DNA of 64,000 nt from Salvelinus alpinus (taxonomy: Eukaryota; Chordata; Actinopteri; Salmoniformes; Salmonidae): the NCBI RefSeq assembly GCF_045679555.1, contig NC_092092.1:20010469-20074468 (forward strand), given 5' to 3'. Every line of letters starts with the position of its first letter. Within the stretch, counting starts at the first letter, position 1. A program made the position numbers and the translations under genes. Positions 35,575 through 46,242 of this stretch are shown here, piece after piece. Below the pieces are notes generated by a model. It made no database searches. It was given only the letters and a program-made list of their open reading frames with translations, and was not told where the DNA came from.

Positions 35575-36180
35575 AGCCCAGCCTTATCTCAGCTCATTGG
35601 TCACCATAGCAACACCCACCCGTAGCACACGCTCCATCAGGTATATTTCACTGGTGATCCCCAAAGCCAACACCTCCTTTGGCCGCCTTTCCTTCCAGTT
35701 CTCTGCTGCCAATGACTGGAACGAATTGCAAAAATCACTGACGCTGGAAACTTATATCTCCCTCTCTAACTTTAAGCATCAGCTGTCAGAGCAGCTTACC
35801 TGTACACAGCCCATCTGTATATAGCACACCCAACTACTTCATCCCCATAATGTTATTTTTTTTTTTGTTGCTCTTTTGCACCCCAGTATCTCTCCTTGCA
35901 CATCATCATCTGCACATCTATCAGTCCAGTGTTAATGCTAAATTGTAATTATTTCGCCTCTATGGCCTATTTATTGCCTTACCTCCCTAATCTTACTACA
36001 TTTGCACACACTGTACATATACTTTTTCTATTGTGTTATTGACTGTACGTTTGTTTATCCCATGTGTAACTCTGTGTTGTTGTTTTTGTCACACTGCTTT
36101 GCTTTATCTTGGCCAGGTCGCAGTTGTATATAAGAACTTGTTCTCAACTGGCTTACCTGGTTAAATAAAGGTGAAATAAA
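35575..36180 (+). mobile_element. 5'-truncated LINE, 3' end (same family as 61675-64000)
   Basis: Encodes PYLSSLVTIATPTRSTRSI and PKANTSFGRLSFQFSAANDW, followed by ETYISLSNFKHQLSEQL and a stop, all matching the C-terminus of the 62046-63167 frame. The 3'UTR, the GTCGCAGTTGTATATAAGAA hairpin tail and GGTGAAATAAAA follow. About 600 bp is retained. Confidence 0.92.
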
Positions 36181-36591
36181 AGGAGAACAGAGGGGTGGGA
36201 GGAGGAGCTCTAAAGGGGGTCAGGTATCACATTGATGTGAGAGTTACAGTTTGGTGTAAACTCACTGATACTAAGAGAGTTGCACAGTGGCCCATACCAA
36301 ATGAGTATTAGGGTCGACTCCAGAATACAAATAATGCAGCCCTTTCCATTATACTGTAGGTCTACATGACTAATACTGTGCCTATCAGTCACATATGTAC
36401 TGATATCAGGGGTCTCTTTAGTGTTGGCTGCATATTGAGACATTACAAAGCTTAACATATCCCTTTAATGATGACCCGCTGGAGCCCTTAGGCAGAGTTA
36501 TACTACAAATTAATCTGCTAGCGGAAGAGACTGCTTAGTCCAGATAAAGTAGGCTACATTGTATCATCATCATGACCGCTGGCTGGCTGGG

Positions 36592-36655
36592 GTCCCCCGC
36601 CAAAATGACGTAGATGCCTTCTAGTCCCCCGCCAAAATGACGCAGGTGCCTTCTA
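36592..36655. promoter_or_regulatory. Tandem 32-bp module with E2F- and CRE-like motifs, 2 copies
   Basis: Two adjacent units (36592-36623, 36624-36655) differ at two positions. Each has CCCGCCAAAATGACG: the minus strand gives the E2F consensus TTTTGGCGGG, followed on the plus strand by a TGACG CRE half-site. They lie about 200-450 bp upstream of the CpG-richer putative first exon. The motifs are visible; their use is inferred. Confidence 0.5.
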
Positions 36656-36829
36656 TTACTTTAATCCCCACTTTCATCACCACATGCTGTGTAGTTTATT
36701 CTAACCGCTGAAATAAACGGTGTTATTTGGAGACACCCCAAAAAATGTACTGTGTGGTATTTTAATTAAGTTTACAATATGTCATATTCTATGTAGGCTA
36801 CACAATGAACTCGTGTGAAAAAAAGTAAA

Positions 36830-37113
36830 AAAGAAAATGGAGTGGCGTCGGCGTCGGCAGCGCCACAAAATAACCATGTGCTTCTGCGCTGCGGCAGTTG
36901 CCAGGGGATATGGAATGGGAGGGGTTATGATTGGTTGAAGTGGGTTTGTTGCCTTGGCGACGGCGAGGGGTTCGGTAGCGTTGCTGTGCGGCGTGATCTG
37001 CGCGCTGCGTGGATGGAGGAAGCAGCTGCCGATGTGATCTCTGACACTGAGACAGACATCTGAACACACAATTCCTGCCATACTGCTACTTTGCAGGCAA
37101 CGCTTGCATGAAT
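36830..37113 (+). promoter_or_regulatory. Putative plus-strand promoter and non-coding first exon of an unidentified gene
   Basis: A locally CpG-rich segment (GGCGTCGGCGTCGGCAGCGC near 36844; GCGACGGCGAGG near 36957) in an otherwise CpG-poor window. It contains an inverted CCAAT box (GATTGG near 36930), an RFX X-box-like GTTGCCTTGGCGAC (about 36948-36961) and a strong donor AAT|GTAAGT ending an exon at 37113. No recognisable coding exon follows within the window, so the gene is unknown. FOXN2 is next to PPP1R21 in mammals and is one candidate, but nothing here proves it. Confidence 0.45.
37013..37063 (+). CDS. Small upstream ORF in the putative first exon (16 codons)
   Basis: ATG to TGA wholly inside the putative exon, encoding MEEAAADVISDTETDI. 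It is acidic and recognised as no known protein. The context CGTGGATGG has G at +4. If the exon is real it would act as a uORF that limits downstream translation. It may also be chance. Confidence 0.25.
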   Translation: MEEAAADVISDTETDI

Positions 37114-38620
37114 GTAAGTACTTGAAAAGGCGTCTTTAATTTATTTAATGGTGTGATATTACGGAATGCTTTAATGTGTTTTTCGTGGCCGGTGAAAGGT
37201 AGCGCAAAATAAATGGGAGAAGTGACTGATAGCTCGAGCAGCCAGCATGGCAGTTCAATAGCGAACAACATGTACTGTACTTCCCCCATTTGTTATCTGA
37301 GCTCTAGCGTTGCGTTATGGAATGGTAAGCTATAATAGAAACAATGCTATATCGAAACTTTACAATTCTTTAGACTTTGTAAAAAAAAATCCAGTTGTGC
37401 TAATACGTTGTTTTTGGCGTCTCTTGTCTTCCATGTGGCTCTTTAGCTATCGAGTTAGCTAGATGTAGTAAACTTATTTTACGGTCGAGTAGTAATTAGT
37501 TAGCCAACAACGAGAAATTTGACCGTCCAATGTGTTTTCATTTGAGCTTGCATGAAACACTGTTAACTTAAATATCAATTGCAACAATGTGTACCGACGG
37601 TGGATATTTTGTATCCAGCTTGGATGGCTTCGCCACTTTTACACCAAATTTAATTGGTCAGATAACAAATGGCTCGTTTGCGCATGCAGTCATACGTTGA
37701 AAATGTATAGTTCTAGATTCTGTAAAGTGTTGGCTTGCTGCCCGTTTTAGTTGACATTCGATTGCCATGTCACGAGTCTGGCAGTGAGTTCGACTATTTC
37801 TGTCAGACACATTTACATTTAAGTCATTTAGCAGACACCATATCGATAACTGCTTGAACTTATTTCATATTGAGCAACGAGGTCGTGTCAATTTGTTGTA
37901 ATTTGGACCGTGGACCATTTTAACAGTTTGATATGAGTCTTCTTGAATCCAATTTCAAACGTTTGTCGGTGAGTCGTTCATGCAAGGACTCTTTATCTGT
38001 TTATTTGTATTATGTTTTTTTTTATATAAAAAATGTAGGGCAACTTTGTTGGGGGACAGGAGCAACGGGGGGAGGTTTCCGTGTTTGTGACTATGTAGCT
38101 CATTTGCCGTGTGTCCTCTGTGATTCATTTCTTGGAGATGATATCATTCAGTGAGTTATTTTACTGTTATTGATAACTCGTTTAGTGACATTGCCAGTGG
38201 AAAGTGTTTCAGGGGTTATCGAAGAGCTGAGCAAGCAAAATGTAGCTTGCTAGCAGCTTGCTAACATTTGTTATTCCGCTAAAGCTCCTCTGTCCCATGA
38301 GTTGGCCTGTACGCAATGCAATATGTCTGGATGGACGTTGAGTCAATTCCTCAAAATCACTCACATGCCCAGATTGTTGCGGTGTTACAATTTTGTCAGT
38401 TCAAATGTCCCACACACAGTTCCAAACCCATCCACGCGCATATATGGCGCTAGTGAGGCAGGAGCGTGGCCTTTGTCATAACGCATTATTGGACAGCGAC
38501 ACAGCTCGCTGTTGATAGAAGTCACAACAGCAACTCCGAAAGGCTTATTCACATATTGGAGCATATCACCACATCACCGGACATGCAATGAGTTTAGTGT
38601 CAAGTTTCCTTTGGTGTAGC
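37114..38620. other. No gene recognised (putative intron 1)
   Basis: CpG content falls away rightwards. A short repeat tail (CATTTAAGTCATTTAGCAGA) is at 37812-37831. MSLLESNFKRLS followed by a donor-like GTGAGT at 37933-37975 was noted but has no acceptor or homology. Confidence 0.4.
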
Positions 38621-38627
38621 TACAGAT

Positions 38628-38940
38628 AACTGCCGAAAATAAAGGACACTCCAACAGTGTCGTAATAGGGCTTTGGGCTACCACGTGCCGCCAGAACAGC
38701 TGCAATTCACCTTGACATAGATTCTACAAGTTTCTGGAACATAATTGGAGAGATGCAACACCATTCCTCCACGAGGAATTCCATAATTTGGTGTGTTGAT
38801 GGTGGATGAAAATGCTGTCTCAGGTGCTGCTCCAGAATTTCCCATAAGTTTTCAATTGGGTTGAGATCTGGTGACTGAGACATGCACACCCTTTAAACCC
38901 CCATGGTCATTTGAGACCCCTCTTTCAAAGTCACTGAGAT
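38628..38940 (-). mobile_element. Tc1-like element 3' fragment
   Basis: Minus-strand frame 38707-38889 encodes [20 protein letters not shown] (third catalytic Glu) and FQKLVESMSR, the transposase C-terminus. The adjacent terminus reads TAACTGCCGAAAATAAAGG. The N-terminal two thirds are absent. Confidence 0.85.
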
Positions 38941-38967
38941 CTCTTCTAGACAAAATAATTTACTTTG

Positions 38968-39142
38968 ACATTTTTAGTCATTTTTAGCAGACGCTCTTAT
39001 CCAGTGCGACTTACAGGAGCAATTTGGGCTAAGTGCCTTGCTCAAGGGCATATTCAACAGATTTGTCACCTAGTTGGCTCGGGGATTCAAACCGGCGACC
39101 TTTCGGTTACTTTCCCAATGCTCTTAACCACTAGGCTAATAA
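38968..39142 (-). mobile_element. tRNA-derived SINE with GATAAGAGCGTCTGC-type tail
   Basis: The minus strand reads TAGCCTAGTGGTTAAGAGCA (A box), GGTCGCCGGTTTGAATCCCC (B box), GCCCTTGAGCAAGGCACTTA and a tail CGCACTGGATAAGAGCGTCT. The tail matches the 3' end of the LINE at 46243-47455. Confidence 0.85.
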
Positions 39143-39149
39143 TGGGCAA

Positions 39150-40465
39150 CTGGGCATTTATTTTAGACATGACCCTAACCATTATGGGATGTTTATTGCT
39201 TATTTAACTAAAGAACCGCAACTGTGATTTTGTACATTGAAATTGGCACCAGAGGCTACAGCTAGGCTGCTACGCTGTTCATGATGTAATGGATTATCAC
39301 AAGATTGTCCCAGATACAAATTACTAGCTATCTCCAAACAGTGAGTGACTGTTGGCGGCCAATTCATTATTTTTCTCGAACGAGGTATGTTAGTTGGTGT
39401 GATAACATACAATGATAGTTTCCCCCCTCGTGTGTCTGTGTGATCATGTTACCCCCTTTCTCCTATCTTACAAAAGTTACAAATTTGGGATTTCTGATTG
39501 TATAAAAATAACCTATATCAATTATTTGGATTGAAAATGCTGTTGCCTGTGTTGCCTACTGTAGTTGTCTTGTTATGCAGGCAACGGTTTGTTTGGTGTA
39601 TGTGGTGTGTGTGTTTGACATGAGGGTGGAGAGGGACAATGTTCCTTTTTTTGACAAACAGTTTGCTGACTAATGTGCCTCAGATAAACAGTAAAACAAA
39701 GCAGGCCTGCGATTTAAAAGGAGAGAAACAGAAGTGATCAACCTGTCATTTGTTTACTGCCAGGAATTCATGCCAATAGTGTGTTTGTGTGTGTGTGTGT
39801 GAACACAGTGTACATCATGATTGGTTTTCTTGGAACCATCTGCTGTTTTTTTTGCTCTTTTAATACCCTGTGTGTTTTTGTAAATATGTTTTTTATACCA
39901 TTGGCATTGTGTGTACAAGTATGTATACTTGCAGAGGAGTGCTGCAGTCAGAAGGGTAAGTATTTTAGCTGCCTGAAATAGCCTGAGACCTGCTCTCTTT
40001 CATGGCATTCATGACTATAAATATGCCCATAACCCTAATAACGCTGCTGCTAACCTCGCTATGGAATGGCTATCTCTCTCCACTCAGTGCAGCACAGGCA
40101 CATGGAGCTGAACAATTGTCACAAATGTGTGTGTGTGTAGGGGGGGCGGTGCTGTGCGTCGGTCATCTTCGCTGCTCCACATAATACGGTTATTTAGATT
40201 GCGGGCATGAGATTCTGGAATCTACAATTCCTCCCTGTTTTTTATTTATTTGCGCTCAACACTAGTTGAGAGACACACACACAGAATGGAAGGAGCCATG
40301 CCATTTAATCAAGAAGTGGAATAGAAAGAGCAGCTGGTTCAATCTTAGTGAATATTCTGTCCTTGTCCTCTGGGACATGTTAAAGTGTACCAGACTGACT
40401 GACATTATACATCTCACTCTGGAGACAAAGGGAATGAAACACATGTTTCTGAAACATGTAGGAGG
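39150..40465. other. No gene recognised
   Basis: Unique-looking DNA. A 21-bp AG-flanked segment with donor GTAAGT at about 39935-39957 was considered as a micro-exon but is unsupported. Short GT runs near 39781-39800 and 40123-40137. Confidence 0.4.
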
Positions 40466-41114
40466 CTATTCAGTGCCTTCAGAAAGTATTCATACCCCTT
40501 GACAGCCTGAATTTAAATTGGATTAGATTGAGATTTTGTGTTACTGGCCTACACACACAACCCCATAATGTCAAAGTGGAATTATGTTTTTAGAAATGTT
40601 TACTAATTAATGAAAAGCTGAGTCAATACGTATTTAACCCCTTTGTTATGGCAAGCCTAAATATGTTGAGTAATTTTTTATAAACAAGTCACATAAGTTG
40701 CATGAACTGTGTGCAATAATAGTGTTTAACATGATTTTTGAATCACTACCTCATCTCTGTAACCCACACATACAATTATCTGTAAGGTCCCTCAGTCGAG
40801 CAGTGAATTTCAAACCCGTTCAACCACAAAGACCCGGGAGGTTTTCCAATGCCTCAAAAAAAAGGACACCTATTGGTAGATGGGTAAAAAAAAAAGAGCT
40901 GACATTGAATATCCCTTTGCGCATAGTGATGTTATTCATTATGCTTTGGATGGTGTGTCAATACACCCAGTCACTAGAAAGATACAGGTGTCCTTAACTC
41001 AGTTGCTGGAGAGGAAGAAAACTGCTCAGGGATTTCACCCTGAGGCCAATGGTGTAAAACATACATAGTTTAATGGCGGTGATAGGAGAAAACTGAGGAT
41101 GGATCAACATTGTT

Positions 41115-41880
41115 TACTGAACAAAAAAACAAACGCAACAAGCAACAATTTCAAAATGTTACTGAGTTACAGTTCATATAAGGAAATCAGTCAATTAAAA
41201 TGAATCAATTAGGCCCTAATCTATGGATTTCACATGACTGGGCAGGGGTCCAGCTATGGGTGGGCCTGGGAAGGCATAGGCCCACCCACATAGTTGCCAA
41301 GCCCACCCACTGGAGAGCCAGGCCCAGCCAATCAGAATAAGTTTTCCCCCATAAAAGTGCTTTATTACATACAGCAATACTCATCACCCACAGATGATCC
41401 AGCAGGTGAAGAGGCCGGATGTGGAGGTCCGGGCTGGCATGGTTACAAGTACTGCCAAATTCTCTAAAACGATGTTGGAAGCAGCTTATGGTAGAGAAAT
41501 TAACATTACATTCTCTGGCAACAGCTCTGGTGTACATTCCTGCAGTCATCATGCCAATTACACGCTCCCTCAACTTGAGACATCTGTGGCATTGTTTTGT
41601 GACAAAACGGCACAATTTTAAAGTGGCCTTTTATTGTCCCCAGCACAAGGTGCACCTGTGTAATGATCATGCTGTTTAATCAGCTTCTTGATATGCCACA
41701 GTTGTTGTGTAGATGGATTATCTTGGCAAAGGAGAAATGCTCACTAACAGGGATTTAAACACACTTGTGCACAAAATTTGAGCAAAATAAGATTGTGCGT
41801 ATGGAACATTTCAGGGATTTGTTTTTTAGCTCCTGAAGCATGGGACCAACACTACATGTTGTGTTTATTCTTTTTCAGTG
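41115..41880 (-). mobile_element. Tc1-like internal-deletion element (CACTGAACAAAAAT family)
   Basis: Both ends present: TACTGAACAAAAAAAC and TTCTTTTTCAGTG, with TT and AA in place of the target TA. Removing it restores the ATTG-TA-GTTACTCC seen intact at 43298-43312, which proves the insertion. The minus-strand frame 41205-41615 keeps only the transposase N-terminus (CLKLRERVIGMMTAGMYTRA, helix-turn-helix) before running into deleted sequence. Non-autonomous, 766 bp. Confidence 0.9.
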
Positions 41881-42292
41881 AAGTTACTCCACAATAATAA
41901 TCTAAATGAAAGAGTGAAACGAAGGAAGCTGTACAGAATAAAAATATTCCAGAACATGTAAGGCACTAAAGTAAAACTGAAGAAAATGTGGCAAAGAAAT
42001 GAACCTTGTGTCCTGAATACAAAGCGCCAAATTCAACACATCAATTAGTACAACTCTTCATATTTTCAAGCATGGTGGTGGCTGCATTATGTTATGGGTA
42101 TGCTTGTCATTGGCAAGGACTAGGGAGTATTTATTAATTTTAATGTATTTTTTATTTTTAGAATCAAATAATGGATTAGAGCTAAGCACCGGCAAAGTCC
42201 TAGAGGAAACCTGGTTGTCTGCTTCCCGACAGACACTGGGAGACAAATGTACCTTTCAGCAGGACAATAACCAAAACACAAGGCCAAATATA

Positions 42293-44809
42293 CAGTGCCT
42301 TCAGAAAGTGTTCATACCCTTTGACGTATTCCACATTTTGTGCTACAGCCTGAATTAAAAATTGATAATATATATATTTTTTACCCATCTACACACACTA
42401 CCCCATAATGACAAACTGAAAACATGTTTTTAGACATGTTTGCAAATTTATTGAAAATAAAATGTAGAAATATCTCTTACATTACACACCCAATGCTTTG
42501 TAGAAGCACCTTTGGCAGCAATTACAGCTGTGAGTCTTTCTGGGTAAGTCTCTAAGAGCTTTCCACACCTGGATTGTGTAACATTTGCACATTTTTTAAA
42601 AATGTATTTATTTTTTCCTCAAAATTCTTCAAGTTCTGTCAAATTGGTTGTTAATTCTTGCTAGACAATTATTTACAGGTCTTGACAGATTTTCGGTTAG
42701 ATTTAAGTTCAAACTGTAACTCGGCCACTCAAGAACATTCCCTGTCTTAGTAAGCAACTTCAATTTAGATTTGGCTTTGTGTTTTAGGTTATTGTCCTTC
42801 TGAAAGGTGAATTCATCTTCCAGTGTCTGGTGGAAAGCAAACCAAACCAGGTTTTCCTCTATGATTGTGCCTGTGCTTAGCTCCATTACGCTTATTTTTA
42901 TACTGGGGGAAAACTCCCGAGTCCTTAAACATGATATTTGAATGACTACCTCTTCTCTGTACCCCACACATAAAATTATGTAAGGTCACTCAGTCAAGCA
43001 GTGAATTTCAAACACAGATTCAATCACAAAGACCAGGGAGATGGTAAAAAAGTGCACCTATTGGTAGATGGTAAAAAAAAAGCTTACCTTGAATATCCTT
43101 TTGAGTATGGTAAATCAATATAAATTTGGGTGTGGTATCAATTCACCCAGTAACTACAAAGATACCGGTGTCCTGCCTAACTCCGTTGCAGGAGAAGAAG
43201 GAAACTGCTAAGGGATTTCACCATGAGGCCAATGGGAATTCTGAAACAGTTACAGAATATAATGGCTGTGATAGGCGAAAACTGAGGATGGCTCAACATT
43301 GTAGTTACTCCACAATACTAACCTAACTGACAGAGTTAAAAGGAAGCTTGTACAGAATAAAAATATTCCAAAACATGCATCCTGTTTGCAAAAAAGGCAC
43401 TAAAGTAAAACTGCAAAAGATTTGTCTAGGAAATTAATTTAATGTCCTGAATTCAAAGTGCTTTGTTTGTGGCAAATCCAACACATCACCGAGTACCACT
43501 CTTCCTATTTTCAGCATGGTGGTGGCTGCATCATGTTATGGGTATGCTTGTAATCATTAACTTCTTGACGCTAGGAGGCAGAATTCTTTTGTTTGGAAAA
43601 ATAACGTTCCCAATGTAAACGGCCTATTTCTCAGGCCCAGATGCTAGAATATGCATATAATTGACAGATTAGGATAGAAAACACTCTAAAGTTTCCAAAA
43701 CGGTCAAAATATTGTCTGTGAGTATAACAGAACTGATTTTGCAGGAGAAAACCTGAGGAAATCCAATCCGGAAGTGCCTCTTATTTTGAAAAACCCTGTT
43801 CCATTGCCTGCCTTCATTTAAAGGGATATCAACCTTCCTCGGGGTGTGAACAGTCTTTAGACATAGTTTCAAGCTTTAATTCTGAAAAATGAGCGAGATT
43901 TATCAAATCGCGTCAGTGTCCTTGATTAGTTCTTGCGCGCGAAAGTGGTAGCTCGACATTTTATTTCTGTCTTGTATTGAATAGTTTACCCTCCGGTTGA
44001 AATATTATCGATTATTTATGTTAAAAACAACCCGAGGATTGATTATAAAAAACATTTGACATGTTTCTACGAACTTTACAGATACTATTTGGAATTTGCC
44101 CTTCATGACCGGCACGAGCCTGTGGATTACTAAACATAACGCGCAAACCAAATGGAGGTTTTTGGATATAAAAATCATCTTTATCGAACGAAAGGAACAT
44201 TTATTGTGTAACTGGGAGTCTCGTGAGTGCAAACTTCCGAAGATCATCAAAGGTAAGCGAATCATTTTTATTGCTTTTCTGACTTTCGTGACCAAGCTAC
44301 ATTGCTGCTAGCTGTTCGTAATGTTTTGTCTAGTGATCGATAAACTCACACAAACGCTTGGATTGCTTTCGCTATAAAGCATATTTTCAAAATCTGACAC
44401 GACAGGTGGATTAACAACAAGCTAAACTGTGTTTTGCTATATTGCACTTGTGATTTCATGAATATAAATATTTGTAGCAATTTTTTATTTTATTTGGCGC
44501 TCTGCAATTCAGCGGTTGTTGATATAAATTATCCCGCTAAAGGGATCCGTGCGCCAAGAGGTTTTAACACTAAATTTGTTAAGCTAAGGCATGCCATAAC
44601 AAAGGGGTTAAATACTGACTCAAAACATGATAGCTTTTCATTTTTTATTAATTTGTAAACATTTTGAAAAACGTATTTCACTTTGACATTGAAGTATTGT
44701 GTGTAGGTCAGTGACTAAAAAATATCGATGTCATCTATTTTCAATTCAGGCTGTAACACAACAAAATGTGGAAAAAGTCTAGGGGTGTGAATACTTTTTG
44801 ATGGCACTG
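42293..44809. mobile_element. Inner composite Tc1 of the same family, with an orientation switch and its own insert
   Basis: Starts CAGTGCCTTCAGAAAGTGTT after TA (42291-42292) and ends GAATACTTTTTGATGGCACTG at 44809. 42293 to about 42920 is minus-oriented: frame 42629-42967 has FTFQKDNNLKHKAKSKLKLL and GNVLEWPSYSLNLNLTENL. From about 42920 it is plus-oriented with the 5' part of the same family, is interrupted by a TTAA-flanked element at 43561-44563, and ends in the 3' non-coding end. At least two recombination or insertion steps are needed. Confidence 0.75.
43561..44563. mobile_element. TTAA-flanked 1-kb non-autonomous element (piggyBac-like target)
   Basis: TTAA precedes it at 43557-43560 and follows it at 44564-44567. 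The termini are imperfect inverted repeats (CTTCTTGACGC at the left, AACCTCTTGGCGC as the complement of the right end). The 1003-bp interior has no transposase. A TTAA duplication is characteristic of piggyBac superfamily insertion. Internal phrases such as AGAATATGCATATAATTGAC and GTGAGTATAACAGAACTGAT recur in salmonid genomes as I recall. Confidence 0.7.
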
Positions 44810-44963
44810 ATGTTGAATGTTCCTGAGTGGCCTAGTTACAGTTTTAACTTAAATCGGCTTGAAAATCTGTGGCAAGACTTGCAAATGGCTGTCCTAGCAA
44901 TGATCAACAACCAACTTGACAGAGCTAGAATACTTTTTGAAAGAATAATGTGCGAATATTGTA

Positions 44964-45796
44964 CAGTCGTGGCCAAACGTTTTGAGAATGACACAAATAT
45001 AAATTTTCAGTCTGCTGCCTCAGTTTGTATGATGGAAATTTGCATATACTCCAGAATGTTATGAAGAGTGATCAGATGAATTGCAAAGTCCCTCTTTGCC
45101 ATGCAAATGAACTGAATCCCCAAAAAACATTTCCACTGCATTTCAGCCCTGCTGCAAAAGGACCAGTTGACATGTCAGTGACTCTCTCGTTAACACAGGT
45201 GTGAGTGTTGACGAGGACAAGGCTGGAGATCACTCTGTCATGCTGATTGAGTTTGAATAACAGACTGGAAGCTTCAAAAGGAGGGTGGTGCTTGGAATCA
45301 TTGTTCTTCCTCGGGCAACCATGGTTACCTGCAAGGAAACACGTGCCATCATCATTGCTTTGCACAAAAAGGGCTTCACAGGCAAGGATATTGCTGCACC
45401 TAAATCAGGCAAGGATATAGATTGCACCTAAATCAACCATTTATCGGATCATCGAGAACTTCAAAGAGAGCGGTTCAGTTGTTGTGATGAAGGCTTCAAG
45501 GCGCCCAAGAAAGTCCAGCAAGCGCCAGGACCGTCTCCTAAAGTTGATTCAGCTGCGGGATCAGTACAGAGCTTGCTCGGGAATGTCAGCAGGCAGGTGT
45601 GAGTGCATCTGCATGCACAGTGAGGCAAAGACTTTTGGAGGATGGCCTGGTGTCAAGAAGGGCAGCAAAGAAGCCACTTCTCTCCAGGAAAAACATCAGG
45701 GACAGACTGATATTCTGCAAACGGTACAGGGATTGGACTGCTGAGGACTGGGGTAAAGTCATTTTCTCTGATGAATCCCCTTTCCGATTGTTTGAC
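44964..45796 (+). mobile_element. Tc1-like element, 5' two thirds (CAGTCGTGGCCAAA family)
   Basis: Starts CAGTCGTGGCCAAACGTTTT after TA (44962-44963). Plus-strand transposase remains include KETRAIIIALHKKGFTGKDI (helix-turn-helix, near 45330), RRAAKKPLLSRKNIRDRLIF and EDWGKVIFSDESPFRLFD with the first catalytic Asp (frame 45599-45895). A small internal duplication of GGCAAGGATAT lies at 45384 and 45410. It breaks off just after the first Asp, where LINE sequence begins, so the rest is deleted. Confidence 0.88.
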
Positions 45797-46240
45797 CCTA
45801 ATCCAAGCTACTCAATACTGCCCCCCAGCCATAAGAAGTTAAAGGAAGCGATGCCCACACATTCCACCATAATGCCCTCAGCTACAGAGAGATGAACCTA
45901 GAGAAGTGTTTTCTCAGCCAGCTGGTTCTGGGGCTCTGTTCACAAATGCAAATAGACCCCACTGAGCCTCAGGACAGAAACACATTTGGACCAACCAAAT
46001 TATAAGAAAGCAAAAACATAACTATTTGACACACTGGAAAAAATCTACCAAATAACATAGCAAATTGGAATACTATCTGACCCTAAACAGAGAGTATACA
46101 GTGACAGAATACCTGACCATGTACTGAGTGAGCATAGCCTTGCTATTGAGAGGCTGCCATAGGCAGAAGACAGGCTATGTGCCCACTGCCCACAAAATGA
46201 GGTGGAAACTTAGCTGCACTTGCTAAACTCCTGCCAAATT
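45797..46240 (+). mobile_element. LINE 3' end, left part (interrupted; continues at 47456)
   Basis: TAGCCTTGCTATTGAGAGGC, GCCCACTGCCCACAAAATGA and TTAGCTGCACTTGCTAAACT encode a decayed C-terminal knuckle region of a different LINE family (reading roughly LCPLPTK-EVETLHLLNSC). The sequence is interrupted at about 46240 by another LINE and resumes at 47456 with ACACAGACCCACAAAGAATT. Confidence 0.6.
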
Positions 46241-46242
46241 TA

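Larger units (their letters stand above)
40471..44963 (+). mobile_element. Outer Tc1-like element (CAGTGCCTTCAGAAAGTATT family), interrupted by nested insertions
   Basis: The left end at 40471 and plus-strand transposase remains run to 42290: CATGGTGGTGGCTGCATTAT near 42070 encodes the HGGGCIM block, and QQDNNQNTRP near 42260 the second Asp region. The sequence resumes at 44810 with VPEWPSYSFNLNRLENLWQD (third Glu region). It is interrupted by a deletion derivative at 41115-41880 and a composite at 42293-44809, and its 3' end is cut off by another Tc1 at 44964. Transposase dead. Confidence 0.85.

Noticed and set aside
37933..38154. MSLLESNFKRLS followed by GTGAGT, as a first coding exon
   Set aside because: No promoter directly upstream, no recognisable family and no acceptor for an upstream exon; kept only as a remark.
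39935..39957. 21-bp micro-exon between TTGCAG and GTAAGT
   Set aside because: Splice-like words of this quality are common by chance, and no coding context exists on either side.
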